64,000 bases of DNA from Aureococcus anophagefferens (lineage: Eukaryota; Sar; Pelagophyceae; Pelagomonadales; Pelagomonadaceae), in the NCBI RefSeq assembly GCF_000186865.1, contig NW_008705561.1, positions 62,001 to 126,000 on the forward strand, given 5' to 3'. Positions 1 through 8,501 of this stretch are shown here, one piece after another. A program made the position numbers and the translations under genes. Below the pieces are notes generated by a model. The model ran no database searches and was not told the origin of the DNA. It saw only the letters and a program-made list of their open reading frames with translations. Position 1 is the first letter of the stretch; every line of letters starts with the position of its first letter.

Positions 1-13
1 CGCGCGTCCGTAG

Positions 14-674
14 GCGGACGCCGTCGTCGGCGGTCTACGTGAGCCACTGCGTCCCCTGGCGCGCGGCGTTCCTCGCGGAGCTCGAGGCCGCGGGCGTCGC
101 CCTCGAGCGCCACGGCGCCTGCGCGCCCGGCCGGCGGCGCGAGGCCTGCGGCGCGCGGACGGACTTCAACAAGCGCTGCAAGATCGACGGTCTCGCCGCG
201 CACCCCTTCGCGATCACCAGCGTCCTTGCGGCCGTGACGATTTTCGAGAGATTTGGGGTGGGAACACAGCGAGAAATTGTCATGCTTGGCAGGCGATCAC
301 GGTCGAGAACTCGCTCCTCGACGCGCGTCCGCCGGCGCCGGTCCCTCCGCGAGGCCCGACGCGCGCCCTCGCAGGACTACGTCACCGAGAAGTGGAGCCA
401 CGCGTGGGCCTCGGGCGCCGTCGTCGTCTACGTCGGATCGCCGCTCATCCACGAGCGGGAAGCGGACTACCCGCCCTTCATCAACGGGCTCGACTTCGCC
501 GGCCCGGGCGCGCTCGCCGCCTACCTCCACGAGGTCCTCGCGAACGACACGCTCTGGCGGCGCTACGCGGCGCGCGGCCCGCCGCCGAACGCGACGCGCG
601 CGTCGGGGCGCCACTGGGGCGGCATCACCCTCGACCGCCACGTCTGCGACGCGTGCTTGGCTTTTTACGGGTGA
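14..674 (+). CDS. GT10 alpha-1,3-fucosyltransferase, 5'-truncated, three visible exons
   Basis: C-terminal part of a family GT10 fucosyltransferase, a Golgi enzyme that moves fucose from GDP-fucose onto glycans. Visible exons are about 14-209, 293-322 and 375-674; a CGTAG acceptor at 9-13 suggests an intron continuing left of the window. The first exon reads YVSHCVPWR...AAGVALERHGAC, matching the SNC...GxC part of the GT10 fold. Splicing the three exons restores AITVENSLLD-DYVTEK, the donor-binding signature with the family's three-residue spacing between ENS and DYVTEK. It is followed by GSPL, PPFINGLDF, and an AAYLHEVLANDTLWRRY stretch, all typical of the C-terminus. The middle exon is only 30 bp, lying between an introner and a 52-bp intron. 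The gene is convergent with the esterase-like gene starting at 702. The family call is strong; the acceptor sugar is unknown. Confidence 0.85.
210..300 (+). mobile_element. Introner element, family A copy 1 (intron 210-292)
   Basis: A 75-bp element (218-292) sits between two copies of GCGATCAC (210-217 and 293-300), an exact 8-bp target-site duplication. It is about 85% identical by eye to the element at 24091-24170. Removing 210-292 joins ...HPF to AITVENS in frame and restores the GT10 motif. The intron then starts with GC from the first TSD copy and ends with the element's own CAG. A GT inside the element (CAGC|GTCC) would also stay in frame but would leave a duplicated AITS in the protein, so it is the less likely donor. 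Confidence 0.85.
323..374 (+). other. Short GC-AG spliceosomal intron (52 bp)
   Basis: Begins GCGCGTCC and ends CTCGCAG. Its removal gives ENSLLD-DYVTEK with the exact GT10 spacing. A GT donor further in would leave only a 34-bp intron and add six residues inside the conserved motif, so the GC donor is preferred. Confidence 0.8.
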
Positions 675-712
675 TTTACGGCGGTCAAACCTCGGCCTGA
701 TTCACGGCGGTC
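672..712. repeat. Direct repeat spanning the stop codons of two convergent genes
   Basis: TGATTTACGGCGGTC at 672-686 recurs as TGATTCACGGCGGTC at 698-712 (period 26). The first copy begins with the fucosyltransferase TGA. The second contains the reverse-strand stop of the gene ending at 702. Confidence 0.8.
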
Positions 713-1733
713 GGTTCCAAAACTCGGCCTCGCGCTCCGCGGCGAGCCCGTCCTCGGCGAGGCCGTCGTTCGCGAGCACGGCGAAGAGGAAGTCGCGCTC
801 GTCGTCCGGGAGGCCCGGCAGGCACGGGTGGCCGTCGTCGTCGTATTTCGCGTTCGTCGCCCCGTACAAGAAGCCGACGTCGCGGAGCATCTGCTTCTGC
901 ATCGTCGCGCGGACGCGGCCGAAGTCGACGTAGGCGAGCTCGCGCGCCGCGGGGCAGGCCGCCGTCGCCGCGCGGCGGAGCCGCGCGACGTGCGTGTGGC
1001 GCCGCTTCTCGCTCGGGTGCGACAGGCCGCAGAAGTCGTTGCAGACCAGCGCGTCCATCTCCGCGAGCTCGAGGCCGAGCTTCGACCGGAGGATCTCGCC
1101 GATGGGCTCGACGTAGGCCCAGGGCCGGAAGACGAAGAAGATGGAGAGCTCGTCCCCGAAGTCGACGCGCGCGGCGTTGTCGCCGCAGTCGCCGCCGCCG
1201 ACGGCCGCGCCCTTGTACCACTTGTCCGGCGCCGGCCCGTGGCACGGCGGCGGCGCCGCCGAGACGCGCGCGAGGACGACGTCGCTCGCGTTGCTCCGCG
1301 TGCCCGCGCGCAGCGCCGCGATGTCCATGCGCGGGCCGCGGGCCTGCACGAGGCCGCCGGCGACGCGGTTTTGCCACGCGCAGGCCATGGACTCGAAGAC
1401 CTGGCGCATCAGCGAATTCCCGAGGACGACGACGTTCGCCGGGCGCGTCGCGTCGCCGCAGCGCCGTAGGCGCTTCGCGACGTCGAAGTGGCCGCCCCTC
1501 CGGCCGACGAGCGCGGCCCAGGTCTCGTTCGCCGCGGAGACGTGGGTCCACGCGTGCGCGACGGGGCGCCGCGGGTCGTCCTTGCAGTTGTAGCTCGCCT
1601 TCATGAGCCAGCAGGTCCAGTCGTACTCGGCGCGCGGCGCCGCCTCGACCCAGCGGCCGCCCTTGAGCGACACGGTCGCCGCCGCCGCCGCGGCGACGAC
1701 GAGCGACGCGCGGAGCGCGCCGCCGCCGCTCAT
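702..1733 (-). CDS. PC-esterase/SGNH-like secreted protein
   Basis: A 343-residue protein with an alanine-rich hydrophobic N-terminus that could be a signal peptide. VVVLGNSLMRQVFESMAC near residue 100 resembles the block I GDS motif of PC-esterase/TBL-type enzymes, with GNS in place of GDS. DDDGHPCLPGLPDD near the C-terminus resembles the D..H.CLPG..D block. These families add or remove acyl groups on cell-wall or secreted glycans. The Asp-to-Asn change beside the nucleophile Ser is odd and may alter activity. The ATG lies 13 bp beyond the stop of the upstream Pcc1 gene on the same strand. Family membership is moderately supported and the substrate is unknown. Confidence 0.6.
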   Translation of the reverse strand: MSGGGALRASLVVAAAAAATVSLKGGRWVEAAPRAEYDWTCWLMKASYNCKDDPRRPVAHAWTHVSAANETWAALVGRRGGHFDVAKRLRRCGDATRPANVVVLGNSLMRQVFESMACAWQNRVAGGLVQARGPRMDIAALRAGTRSNASDVVLARVSAAPPPCHGPAPDKWYKGAAVGGGDCGDNAARVDFGDELSIFFVFRPWAYVEPIGEILRSKLGLELAEMDALVCNDFCGLSHPSEKRRHTHVARLRRAATAACPAARELAYVDFGRVRATMQKQMLRDVGFLYGATNAKYDDDGHPCLPGLPDDERDFLFAVLANDGLAEDGLAAEREAEFWNRPP

Positions 1734-1746
1734 CGGGCCACGGCGC

Positions 1747-1989
1747 TCACGCGAGCAGCTCGACGGTCTCGGCGGCCACCTCCGCCATCTCGAAGAAACT
1801 GCCCACGCTCACGCGCAGCTGCTTCGCGTCCACCGCGCGGAAGTTGACGACGACGACCTTGCCCTCGACGCGGCTCGAGCGCTCGCAGGACTCGGGCGAC
1901 AGCTCCTTGTCCACCGCGAGCGACTCCTCGACGACGACCGCGATGCGCTCCGTCGCGAACTCGAACGACACCTCGGCGGAGTAGCGCAT
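1747..1989 (-). CDS. PCC1: KEOPS/EKC complex subunit Pcc1
   Basis: An 80-residue protein that matches the whole Pcc1/LAGE3 fold: SAEVSFEFATERIAVVVEES, then a central VEGKVVVVNFRAVDAKQLR strand pair, then VSVGSFFEMAEVAAETVELL. Pcc1 is the dimerisation subunit of KEOPS, which makes the universal tRNA modification t6A. I use the ATG at 1989 because longer readings would begin with GTG; the 80-residue size is normal for the family. It is divergent from the sulfotransferase at 2201 and lies only 13 bp upstream of the esterase-like gene, so that gene's promoter may lie inside it, or the two may share a transcript. Confidence 0.85.
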   Translation of the reverse strand: MRYSAEVSFEFATERIAVVVEESLAVDKELSPESCERSSRVEGKVVVVNFRAVDAKQLRVSVGSFFEMAEVAAETVELLA

Positions 1990-2200
1990 GCGGTCCCAGC
2001 GGTGGTGCTGGCTGCGCGACGCAACGACTCGGCGACGCTTGCTCGACGCTTGCGCCGGCACAAGAGCGGCAGAGAGCGACGCTGAGTGAGTTCAAGGTGC
2101 AGCTCAACATAGACTCAGTCAAAAGGCGCCACGGGTTCGGCCGCCGCGATGATGCTTGCATTGTACTTCGCTTGTTAGGCAGCCTCGGCTGGTCGACGTG
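1990..2200. promoter_or_regulatory. Divergent intergenic region, Pcc1 and sulfotransferase
   Basis: A 211-bp gap between two divergent start codons that must hold both promoters. No TATA box or other motif is convincing. It is more AT-rich than the coding DNA around it. Confidence 0.5.
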
Positions 2201-4078
2201 ATGCGTCCCGTCCTGGGCGCCGCCCTCGCAGCGGTGCTGGTCCGGTCGGCCGCCGAGTCCGCCGCCCCGGCGCTGTACGTGTCCATGACTGAATATCACG
2301 GGGGCAGCACCTTCTTCTCGGGGGTGATGGATACGCACCCGTGCGTGTGCGACATGGGCGAGCACTTCACGGGCAAGGGAGGCGTGGGCGTGAACTTGCA
2401 CAAGAACAACAGCTTCATGTTTCAGGTGGCGCAAGGTCCGGACGCGATGCGCGCGTACTTTTTGTGGCTGTTCGCGAGCCACGAGCGATGCGCGTCGGTG
2501 CCGAAGACGTGTCCCGTCGGGTCGCCGCGGGCCTTCGGCATCAAGCTCCAGCTCCTGCGGTACTTCAAGATCGACCAGATCGGCCAGGTCGCCGCCGCGC
2601 TAGTCGGCGCCGGCATCCGCGTGTTCTTCCTGAACCGCGAGAACAAGCTGGACCGGGAGATCAGCAAGCACTCGTCGACCCTCCACTGCCCCGCGCTCGG
2701 GGAGGCGAGGCACGACCCGCTGTGCCTGGCGACGATCGCGAGTCGACCGCCGGCGAGGCTGGACTGCGCGACCACCGTCTCCGGCATGCGGTCGTCCATG
2801 TCCCAGTGGGCGGCGACCTACAAGGCGTTCGCCCGCGCCAGCCAAAACGTCGCGACCCCGTTGACGCTGGATCTCACGTACGAAGCCCTCGTCGCCGACC
2901 CGAGGGAGTGGGAGCGGATCGTCGAGTGGGTCGGTATGGCGCGCTCGACGGCCTGCGAGCTCCGGGCGCGCCTCGAGAAGAAGCAGACCAAGTCCCAGCG
3001 CGACGCGGTCGGGAACTACGACGACATCGAGGCCTGCCTGCGGGACGCGGACCAGAGGAAGAACCCGAGGGACGCGGACGTCGCGCCCTTCCTTCGCGGG
3101 CGCGTGCCCTCGCCGGCCGCGAGGTTCCCGTCCGAGGACCCCGAGCTGTGCCCGGGCTTGGGCGACGCGTCCGCGCGGTCCCCGCCGCCGTCGCCCGCGC
3201 CCGCGCGGCCCTGCGGGGACGACTGGAGCGGCGGCGACGCGTGGATCTACGAACCGACGCCGCAGCTTCGCACCTTCAATTTCTGCAAGAAAGTCGTCCA
3301 GCTCTCGCGCTGGCCGCTCGTCCGGGGCGACATGCTCCTGGTGACGACCGGCGGGCTGCGGGGCGCCGTCTTCCAGCGCGTCTCCGAGGGCGGCTTCGAC
3401 CCGGAGACGCGGGCCTTCGACGGCGTCCTGCGGATCGAGCGCGCGGCCGGCGGCGCGGCCACGGGGCGCCCGCTCCACTTCGAGACGCAGGACCGGAACC
3501 ACTCGAGGGCGGCCCTCGACGACCTCCGCGGCTGCTGGCGGCAACCGACGCCGGCGCCGGCCCCGGTCTTCGCCTTCGTGTCCGACCCCCTCGACAACTT
3601 CCTGCGGGGGTTCGCGCAGCTCATGGCCAGCAGCGCCGAGAAGCGCAGCAGGGGCGAGTCGGCGACCCAGGCGATCTCGCGCCGCGCCTTCCCGTCGCCC
3701 GCCGCCCGCCTCGACGCGTGGCTCGAACTCCATCGCGTCGGACGCGAGACGACGGGCCTCGACCGGCGCGTCGCGCTCCAGTCCTGGTTCCTCGCCTACG
3801 ACGCTCGCGTCGCCGACCAGCGCTTCCAGGTCGCCGCCCTCTGGGACGCCACCAAACTCGACGACGTCCTCGCGGAGGCCGGCTACAACGTCAGCGCGCG
3901 ACCCCCCCGAAGGAGCCCCCCGAAAGAGGCCGCGTTCCTCGTGGACCGCGCCGACCTGAGCGCCTTCGCCTGGGCCGCCCTCTGCGGCTACCTCGCCGAC
4001 GACTACGGGTGCCTCGCGTACGAGGTCCCGCCCGAGTGCGCCCGCCCGCCGGCGGCGCCGCGTAGCGTCCTGCTCTAG
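2201..4078 (+). CDS. Two-domain sulfotransferase-like secreted protein
   Basis: A 625-residue protein whose start at 2201 gives a clear signal peptide (MRPVLGAALAAVLVRSAAES). The N-terminal half has SMTEYHGGSTFFSGVMDTHP near residue 28, like the 5'-phosphosulfate loop of Stf0-type sulfotransferases, then VFFLNRENKLDREISKHS near 140 and LTYEALVADPREWERIVEWVG near 222. The C-terminal half contains a second sulfotransferase-like block, FAFVSDPLDNFLRGFAQLM near 456, and ends LCGYLADDYGCLAYEVPPEC, a tail shared with the fusion protein at 13182-16553. The C-terminal half has no visible 5' PAPS loop, so it may be non-catalytic or a captured tail. Likely acts in the Golgi on carbohydrate. Confidence 0.65.
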   Translation: MRPVLGAALAAVLVRSAAESAAPALYVSMTEYHGGSTFFSGVMDTHPCVCDMGEHFTGKGGVGVNLHKNNSFMFQVAQGPDAMRAYFLWLFASHERCASVPKTCPVGSPRAFGIKLQLLRYFKIDQIGQVAAALVGAGIRVFFLNRENKLDREISKHSSTLHCPALGEARHDPLCLATIASRPPARLDCATTVSGMRSSMSQWAATYKAFARASQNVATPLTLDLTYEALVADPREWERIVEWVGMARSTACELRARLEKKQTKSQRDAVGNYDDIEACLRDADQRKNPRDADVAPFLRGRVPSPAARFPSEDPELCPGLGDASARSPPPSPAPARPCGDDWSGGDAWIYEPTPQLRTFNFCKKVVQLSRWPLVRGDMLLVTTGGLRGAVFQRVSEGGFDPETRAFDGVLRIERAAGGAATGRPLHFETQDRNHSRAALDDLRGCWRQPTPAPAPVFAFVSDPLDNFLRGFAQLMASSAEKRSRGESATQAISRRAFPSPAARLDAWLELHRVGRETTGLDRRVALQSWFLAYDARVADQRFQVAALWDATKLDDVLAEAGYNVSARPPRRSPPKEAAFLVDRADLSAFAWAALCGYLADDYGCLAYEVPPECARPPAAPRSVLL

Positions 4079-4474
4079 CCCCCCAGGTCCAGGAACCCGC
4101 GCGGTGTCCGGGCGTCGCCTAGGGGCCAGGCCGCCTTGCTCGCCGTACGACTCGGACTCCGAGTCCATAGTATTATTATTATTATTATTATGGGTGCTTT
4201 AACGTGGGGACTTAGCGCCCTCCATCATGCTGAAAGCCGCGAAAGTGTGGCCGATTACCACAAGGACGCTCTCCCAGCCGCCAGTCGACGGCGACCTCAA
4301 CTGGGCGACCTCGTATTTCGAGACCGCACCGTAACACCGAATCGATATCGTCGCCGCCCGCGCGCCTGGTCGGAGCTTTCCTCGACTTGCAGAGGTGTTG
4401 CAGCTCATTAGCATGGGCAGCTCGCATTTGACACAATGTCACACCTCCGATCGATGATGGGCAGCATGTGACAC
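4079..4474. repeat. Intergenic region with a palindrome and (ATT)n microsatellite
   Basis: No gene seen. It holds a 15-nt palindrome, ACTCGGACTCCGAGT at 4150-4164, directly followed by about seven ATT units at 4170-4191, then AT-richer sequence up to the next start. Confidence 0.8.
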
Positions 4475-5870
4475 ATGCGAGTCCTCGTCCTCGTCCTCGC
4501 CGCCGCCGCCGCCGCCGCCGCGACGACGAACGCGACCTTCGTCTGCGTCCCGCGCCGCGCGCAGCTGCCGGCGGGCTACGCGCAAAAGCATTACTGCGAG
4601 CAGACGCCGACGCGAGGCCGCAAATGGGGCAGAAAATGCGAGACGGCGAGCGACACGTGCGCGCGCTCGCAGCTCTGCGCTCCCTGCGCGGCGCCGGCGC
4701 CGGAACCGCCGCGCGCCGCGGCGTGGAACGCGTCGTCGCGGGCCGTCCTGCTGCACCGCGTGCACAAGGCCGGGTCGAGCACGATGACGGGCTTCTTCGA
4801 GGGCGTCGCGTCGCTCGCGCCGGGGCTCTGCGTGCTGACGACGTTCCACGCGGCCCTCGACGCGCGGTGCCTCTTCCCCGCGGCGCTCCACCGCGACGGA
4901 CGCCAGCACGCGTCGGAGCGGCGCTGGACCGACTGGCTCGACTGCGCGGACCGCGAGCCGACCTTCTTCGACGAGGCGCGACCGGCGCGCGCCCCGAACG
5001 CAACGGACCGACGTCCCGCGCCGCGTAGGAGGACCACTTCACGAACCCGTTCACGCGCGTCTTCGGCCTCGCGTCGGCGCCGGGCCGCGCGTGCCGCGCC
5101 TGGCCCGCCGACGCCTGCGGCGGCTGCGACCCGGCGCGCGCGGAGTGCCGCGTGTCCGGCCCGGCGCTCGGCCGCGACGACCTCGAGCGGTGCCCGGCGT
5201 CCGCGCGGCTCCGGCCCCTGAGCCGCGAGGACCTCGCGGCCGCGCGCGACGCGCTCGGCCGCTTCGACGCCGTCGTCCCCGTCGAGGCCTTCGACGACGA
5301 GGCCGAGGGATGGCTCCTGGCCAAGCTCGGCCTCGGCGCGCTCGACGCCGACCGCGTGCCCATCCTCTGGAAGGGCCGGCCGCCGCCGAAGCCCACGAAG
5401 CGCGGCCGCGCGCCGGGCCCCGCGCCGCTCGCCGTGAACCGGAACGTGCGGAAGTCGCACCTGGCGCGAGACCGGCGTCGCGCGTCCGAGGGATTCCGGG
5501 GACCCGTCGCGCGGCGTAGGCCGAGGACGCGCTCCCGCCGGAGGCGCTGCGCCCGCGGATCCTCGAGGACCTCTGGCTCGACGTCGAGCTCTACTGCGAA
5601 GCGGCGCGCGCGTGGCGGGCCGCGCTCGACGCCTGGCGCGGCGAGCCTCCCTCCGCGGCGAGCGCGCGCGGCTGCGCCGAGCTGCTCGAGGAGACCCACG
5701 GCGCGGCCGGCGTCCGCGCGCGGGACCGCGCGCCGGCGACCCGGGACGCGGCCCTCGCGCAATGCCCGCGCCTCTCGAACGGCACCGCGTGCTGCACGCA
5801 CGCGACGGACAAGCTCGCGCACCAGCTCGTGGGCAACGCGACCTGCCACCGCGGACACCCCTGGACCTAA
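4475..5870 (+). CDS. Sulfotransferase-like protein with two short introns
   Basis: Exons 4475-4975, 5029-5463 and 5520-5870 splice in frame to 428 residues. The start gives an alanine-rich signal peptide (MRVLVLVLAAAAAAAA). AVLLHRVHKAGSSTMTGFFE near residue 90 is a 5'-PSB loop of the HxPKxGxT type seen in Golgi carbohydrate sulfotransferases. VVPVEAFDDEAEGWLLAKLG in exon 2 resembles the mid-domain region where these enzymes hold the 3' phosphate of PAPS, but the RDP motif is not obvious. The protein is cysteine-rich, as expected for a lumenal enzyme. Without splicing the frame shifts twice and the motif order is lost, which supports the introns. Next gene starts 47 bp downstream. Confidence 0.7.
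4976..5028 (+). other. Short GC-AG intron (53 bp)
   Basis: Starts GCGCGACC and ends CGCGTAG. Removal joins ...FFDE to EDHFTNPF in frame. The only GT in it is near the 3' end and too close to the acceptor to serve as donor. Confidence 0.7.
5464..5519 (+). other. Short GC-AG intron (56 bp)
   Basis: Starts GCGCGAGACC and ends GGCGTAG. Removal joins ...VRKSHL to AEDALPPEALR in frame; the internal GT dinucleotides would shift the frame. It resembles the other introns here that open with GCGCG. Confidence 0.7.
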
Positions 5871-5916
5871 CCTTGCATCGATGGTGCATGTGCTATTGCA
5901 GTTCTCGAGGTGGACG

Positions 5917-7443
5917 ATGGGCTGCTCTCCCAGGCATGACGGTCGTCGGCTGCTGGCGGCGGCGCTGCTGGTCATCGGCGTGTGCGCGCAGCGCGCCAGC
6001 GTCCGCACGGCCAGCGGCCGCGTCGTGGCGCCGCCGGGGTTCTATGCCATCGGCTGCACCAAATGCGGCACGTCGACGCTCCACTCGATATTACTCCACC
6101 ATCCCGACGTCGCTTCCACGTGCAAGTCGACGACGTGGGTCCGCCGCATGCACTACGTCGCCAACGCGACGCTCGCAACGCACCCGGCGCGCGTCGCGCC
6201 CGCGTCGGCGACGGGCAACAGGCGCGCGTACGCGGCGTGGATCGAGGCGGCGCGCGCGCGAGCGGCGGACCTAACCGCCTCCGCCCGCGACGGCGCGGGG
6301 CTCGACGAGGCCTTCGCCGCGTGGTACATGTACGACAAGGTCGCCACGGACCTGCTCTGGCGCTGGGACGCCATCGCCGGCGACGGCGACGACGGCGCGC
6401 TCCGGGCGTCGACGCTCGCGAACCTCGCGGCCGCCGCGGCGCCGCGCGGGAGCGTGACGGCCGCGCTGCGGCGCGACGAGGCGGCCCATTTCCCCGCGGC
6501 GCGCGACCCGCCGGCCGCGGCGCGCGCGTCCGAGGACGAGTACGCCGCGCAGCTCGCGCGCGCCGCGCGCTACGCGGGCACGCGGAGCGCGGCCCTCTGC
6601 CGGCCCGAGGCCTGGGCCCTGCTCTGCAAGGAGCCGCGCTTCTATGGGTCGCCGCAGCGCGTCAAGGGCTACGACGCCTACCTCGAGGACTTCGCGCCGG
6701 CGCTGGAAAGCCCGCGCGACCGCGCGGACCCGCCGCTCGTCGGCGACTTCACGGCGTGCCTCTTCTACGGCTGCGACTCGCGGGACCCCGCGGCGACGGC
6801 CGCGGACATTCTGGCGACGTCGCGGGCGCCGCCGAGGTTCGTCGTCGTCGTCTGCGAGCCCGCGCGGCGCGCGCGGTCCTACCTGCGCATGACCTGCGCA
6901 AGCGTCGGCTCGCCGAAGCGCCACGCCTGCGCCGACGGGCTCGCGGGCCAGGCCGCCGTCGCGCGCGCGCAGCTCGCGCGCGCGGGCTGCGGCGCGGAGA
7001 TCTACGCGGCCGACGGCGGCGCGTCGTGGCGCGCCAAGGGCTGCCTCGCCCGGGCCTACCGCGCCGCGGGCAACGCGCTCGTCCGGGGCTTCTACGGCGA
7101 CTGGCTCGAGGTCTGGCTCGCCGCGACGGACCGCGTCTACGTCGCGCAGCTCGAGGCGCTCGACGCCGCGGCGCTCGACGCGCTCCACGACTTCCTCGGC
7201 CTCGCGCGGCACGCCTACAGCGACGTCGTCCTCGCGGAGCGCCTCAACGTCGCCAAGGCGCTCCGCGCCGACGGCGCGACGCGCTTCGAGGCCGGCCCCG
7301 TCGAGGCCGTGCCCGACGCGGACGCCGCGGCGCTCCGCGAGCTCCGGGAAAACGTCTTCGCGGCGCCCCTGCGCCACTTCTGCGCCACGGTGCGCGCCGC
7401 GAGCGCGGGGCCCCTACCGCTCTGCGCGAGGAACGCGACTTAG
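5917..7443 (+). CDS. Sulfotransferase domain protein
   Basis: A 508-residue protein. The ATG at 5917 gives a signal peptide (RRLLAAALLVIGVCAQ); an upstream in-frame ATG at 5881 is less attractive. PPGFYAIGCTKCGTSTLHSI near residue 44 is a clear 5'-PSB loop (IGxxKCGTSxL), followed by LLHHPDV. PRFVVVVCEPARRARSYLRM near residue 307 fits the 3'-PB motif (REPxxRAxS), with Cys in place of Arg. It should transfer sulfate from PAPS to a glycan in the Golgi. The family is secure, the acceptor unknown. Its stop overlaps the stop of the convergent methyltransferase gene. Confidence 0.8.
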   Translation: MGCSPRHDGRRLLAAALLVIGVCAQRASVRTASGRVVAPPGFYAIGCTKCGTSTLHSILLHHPDVASTCKSTTWVRRMHYVANATLATHPARVAPASATGNRRAYAAWIEAARARAADLTASARDGAGLDEAFAAWYMYDKVATDLLWRWDAIAGDGDDGALRASTLANLAAAAAPRGSVTAALRRDEAAHFPAARDPPAAARASEDEYAAQLARAARYAGTRSAALCRPEAWALLCKEPRFYGSPQRVKGYDAYLEDFAPALESPRDRADPPLVGDFTACLFYGCDSRDPAATAADILATSRAPPRFVVVVCEPARRARSYLRMTCASVGSPKRHACADGLAGQAAVARAQLARAGCGAEIYAADGGASWRAKGCLARAYRAAGNALVRGFYGDWLEVWLAATDRVYVAQLEALDAAALDALHDFLGLARHAYSDVVLAERLNVAKALRADGATRFEAGPVEAVPDADAAALRELRENVFAAPLRHFCATVRAASAGPLPLCARNAT

Positions 7444-8453
7444 GCGTCGCCGCGCTTTCGGTGCTCCGCGCGGACGTGCGCGGCTCGCCGCTTCCGGTGC
7501 GGCGCGCCGAAGGACGGGTGGTCGTAGTAGCGGAGCATGCGGTCGCCGTCGGCGATGCGCTCCCGGGAGGCGCCCGCGGGGTCGCGCTTGACGAGGTCGA
7601 AGACGACGCTCGACGACCGCGGCGCCTTCCGGCCCGGCGCGGCGTGGCTCGCGGACCGCTTGACGAGGCCCTTGTCGAAGTTGATGCGGTGGAGCGCGGG
7701 CGTCGCCGCGTCGCCGCCGTAGTACTCGTAGAAGACGGCGCCCTCGAAGGACGAGCCGTAGGCGAGCCGCTCGACGAGCGCGTAGTCCGTGAACGTGACG
7801 TGGCGCGGGTTCGTCGCGTCGGGCAAGCCGAGCCGCAGGCCCTCGTCGCGCAGGGGCGCGTGCCTCGGGTGGCCGTAGTCGGGCACGGCGACGCGGGCCC
7901 AGCCGCCGGGCCGCAGGACCCGGTGGAACTCCTCGAGGAGCGCCGGGAGCCGCGTTTCCGGGATGTGCTCGAGCACGTGCTCGCAGAGGATGTGGGCGAC
8001 GGTCGCGTCGCCGAGCGGCAGCGGCTTCGCCGCGTCGTAACACACGCAGTGCGAGCCGCACCAGGGGAAGGACGCGGCGCAGTGGCCGCCCATGGTCGAG
8101 GCCTCGTCGCCGAGCGCCTCGACGGCGACGTAGCCCTCAAAGTTCGCGCGCGGGTGCTTGTCCCGGCCGCCGCCGAAATTTAATTTGATGACGTCGAGCG
8201 CGCGCACGGCCTCCCACGAGCTCACGTCGTAGCTGCCCTCGGGATAGGGGCTGCCCTCGTAGGGCCACTCTGCGATCCTCCCGCCGACGCTATCCCAGGT
8301 GAAGCCGCGGAAGAACGTGACGTTGTCGGCCTCGAGGCACGACCGCGGCGGCAGGACGACCTCGACGCGCTTGTCGGCGTGCTTCCGCATGAGCGTGCAA
8401 CCCTCGACGAGCGCGATGAGCGCGAGCAGGCGCCGCCTCGAAAGGCTGCCCAT
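7440..8453 (-). CDS. Class I SAM-dependent methyltransferase (Methyltransf_11-like)
   Basis: A 337-residue protein. LPLGDATVAHILCEHVLEHI followed by LPALLEEFHRVLRPGGWARVAVPD is the post-motif region of the UbiE/Methyltransf_11 fold. LDVIKLNFGGGRDKHPRANFEGY is a variant motif I (NFGGG for the usual GxGxG). The N-terminus (MGSLSRRRLLALIALVEGC) could be a signal peptide or anchor, so it may act in the secretory pathway, perhaps O-methylating a polysaccharide as the neighbourhood suggests (inference). Its TAA overlaps the TAG of the convergent sulfotransferase. It is divergent from the SGNH gene, with only 48 bp between the two starts. Confidence 0.75.
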   Translation of the reverse strand: MGSLSRRRLLALIALVEGCTLMRKHADKRVEVVLPPRSCLEADNVTFFRGFTWDSVGGRIAEWPYEGSPYPEGSYDVSSWEAVRALDVIKLNFGGGRDKHPRANFEGYVAVEALGDEASTMGGHCAASFPWCGSHCVCYDAAKPLPLGDATVAHILCEHVLEHIPETRLPALLEEFHRVLRPGGWARVAVPDYGHPRHAPLRDEGLRLGLPDATNPRHVTFTDYALVERLAYGSSFEGAVFYEYYGGDAATPALHRINFDKGLVKRSASHAAPGRKAPRSSSVVFDLVKRDPAGASRERIADGDRMLRYYDHPSFGAPHRKRRAAHVRAEHRKRGDA

Positions 8454-8501
8454 CGTTCAAACTTCAAAGTGCATGCAAAAAATCAACCGTAGGCTTGTAC
8501 G

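Noticed and set aside
210..300. Internal GT (CAGC|GTCC) of introner family A as the 5' splice site
   Set aside because: It keeps the frame in both genes but would leave the duplicated target site in the protein and disturb the fucosyltransferase motif. The two family B introns support use of the TSD as donor. Not fully excluded.
4150..4191. Rho-independent type terminator at the palindrome followed by ATT repeats
   Set aside because: The organism is eukaryotic by gene content and introns; hairpin-plus-T terminators are not expected, and the run is ATT, not T.
4199..4414. A small gene on the reverse strand between the first two sulfotransferases
   Set aside because: 71 residues without motif, alternative start only, and no relation to neighbours.
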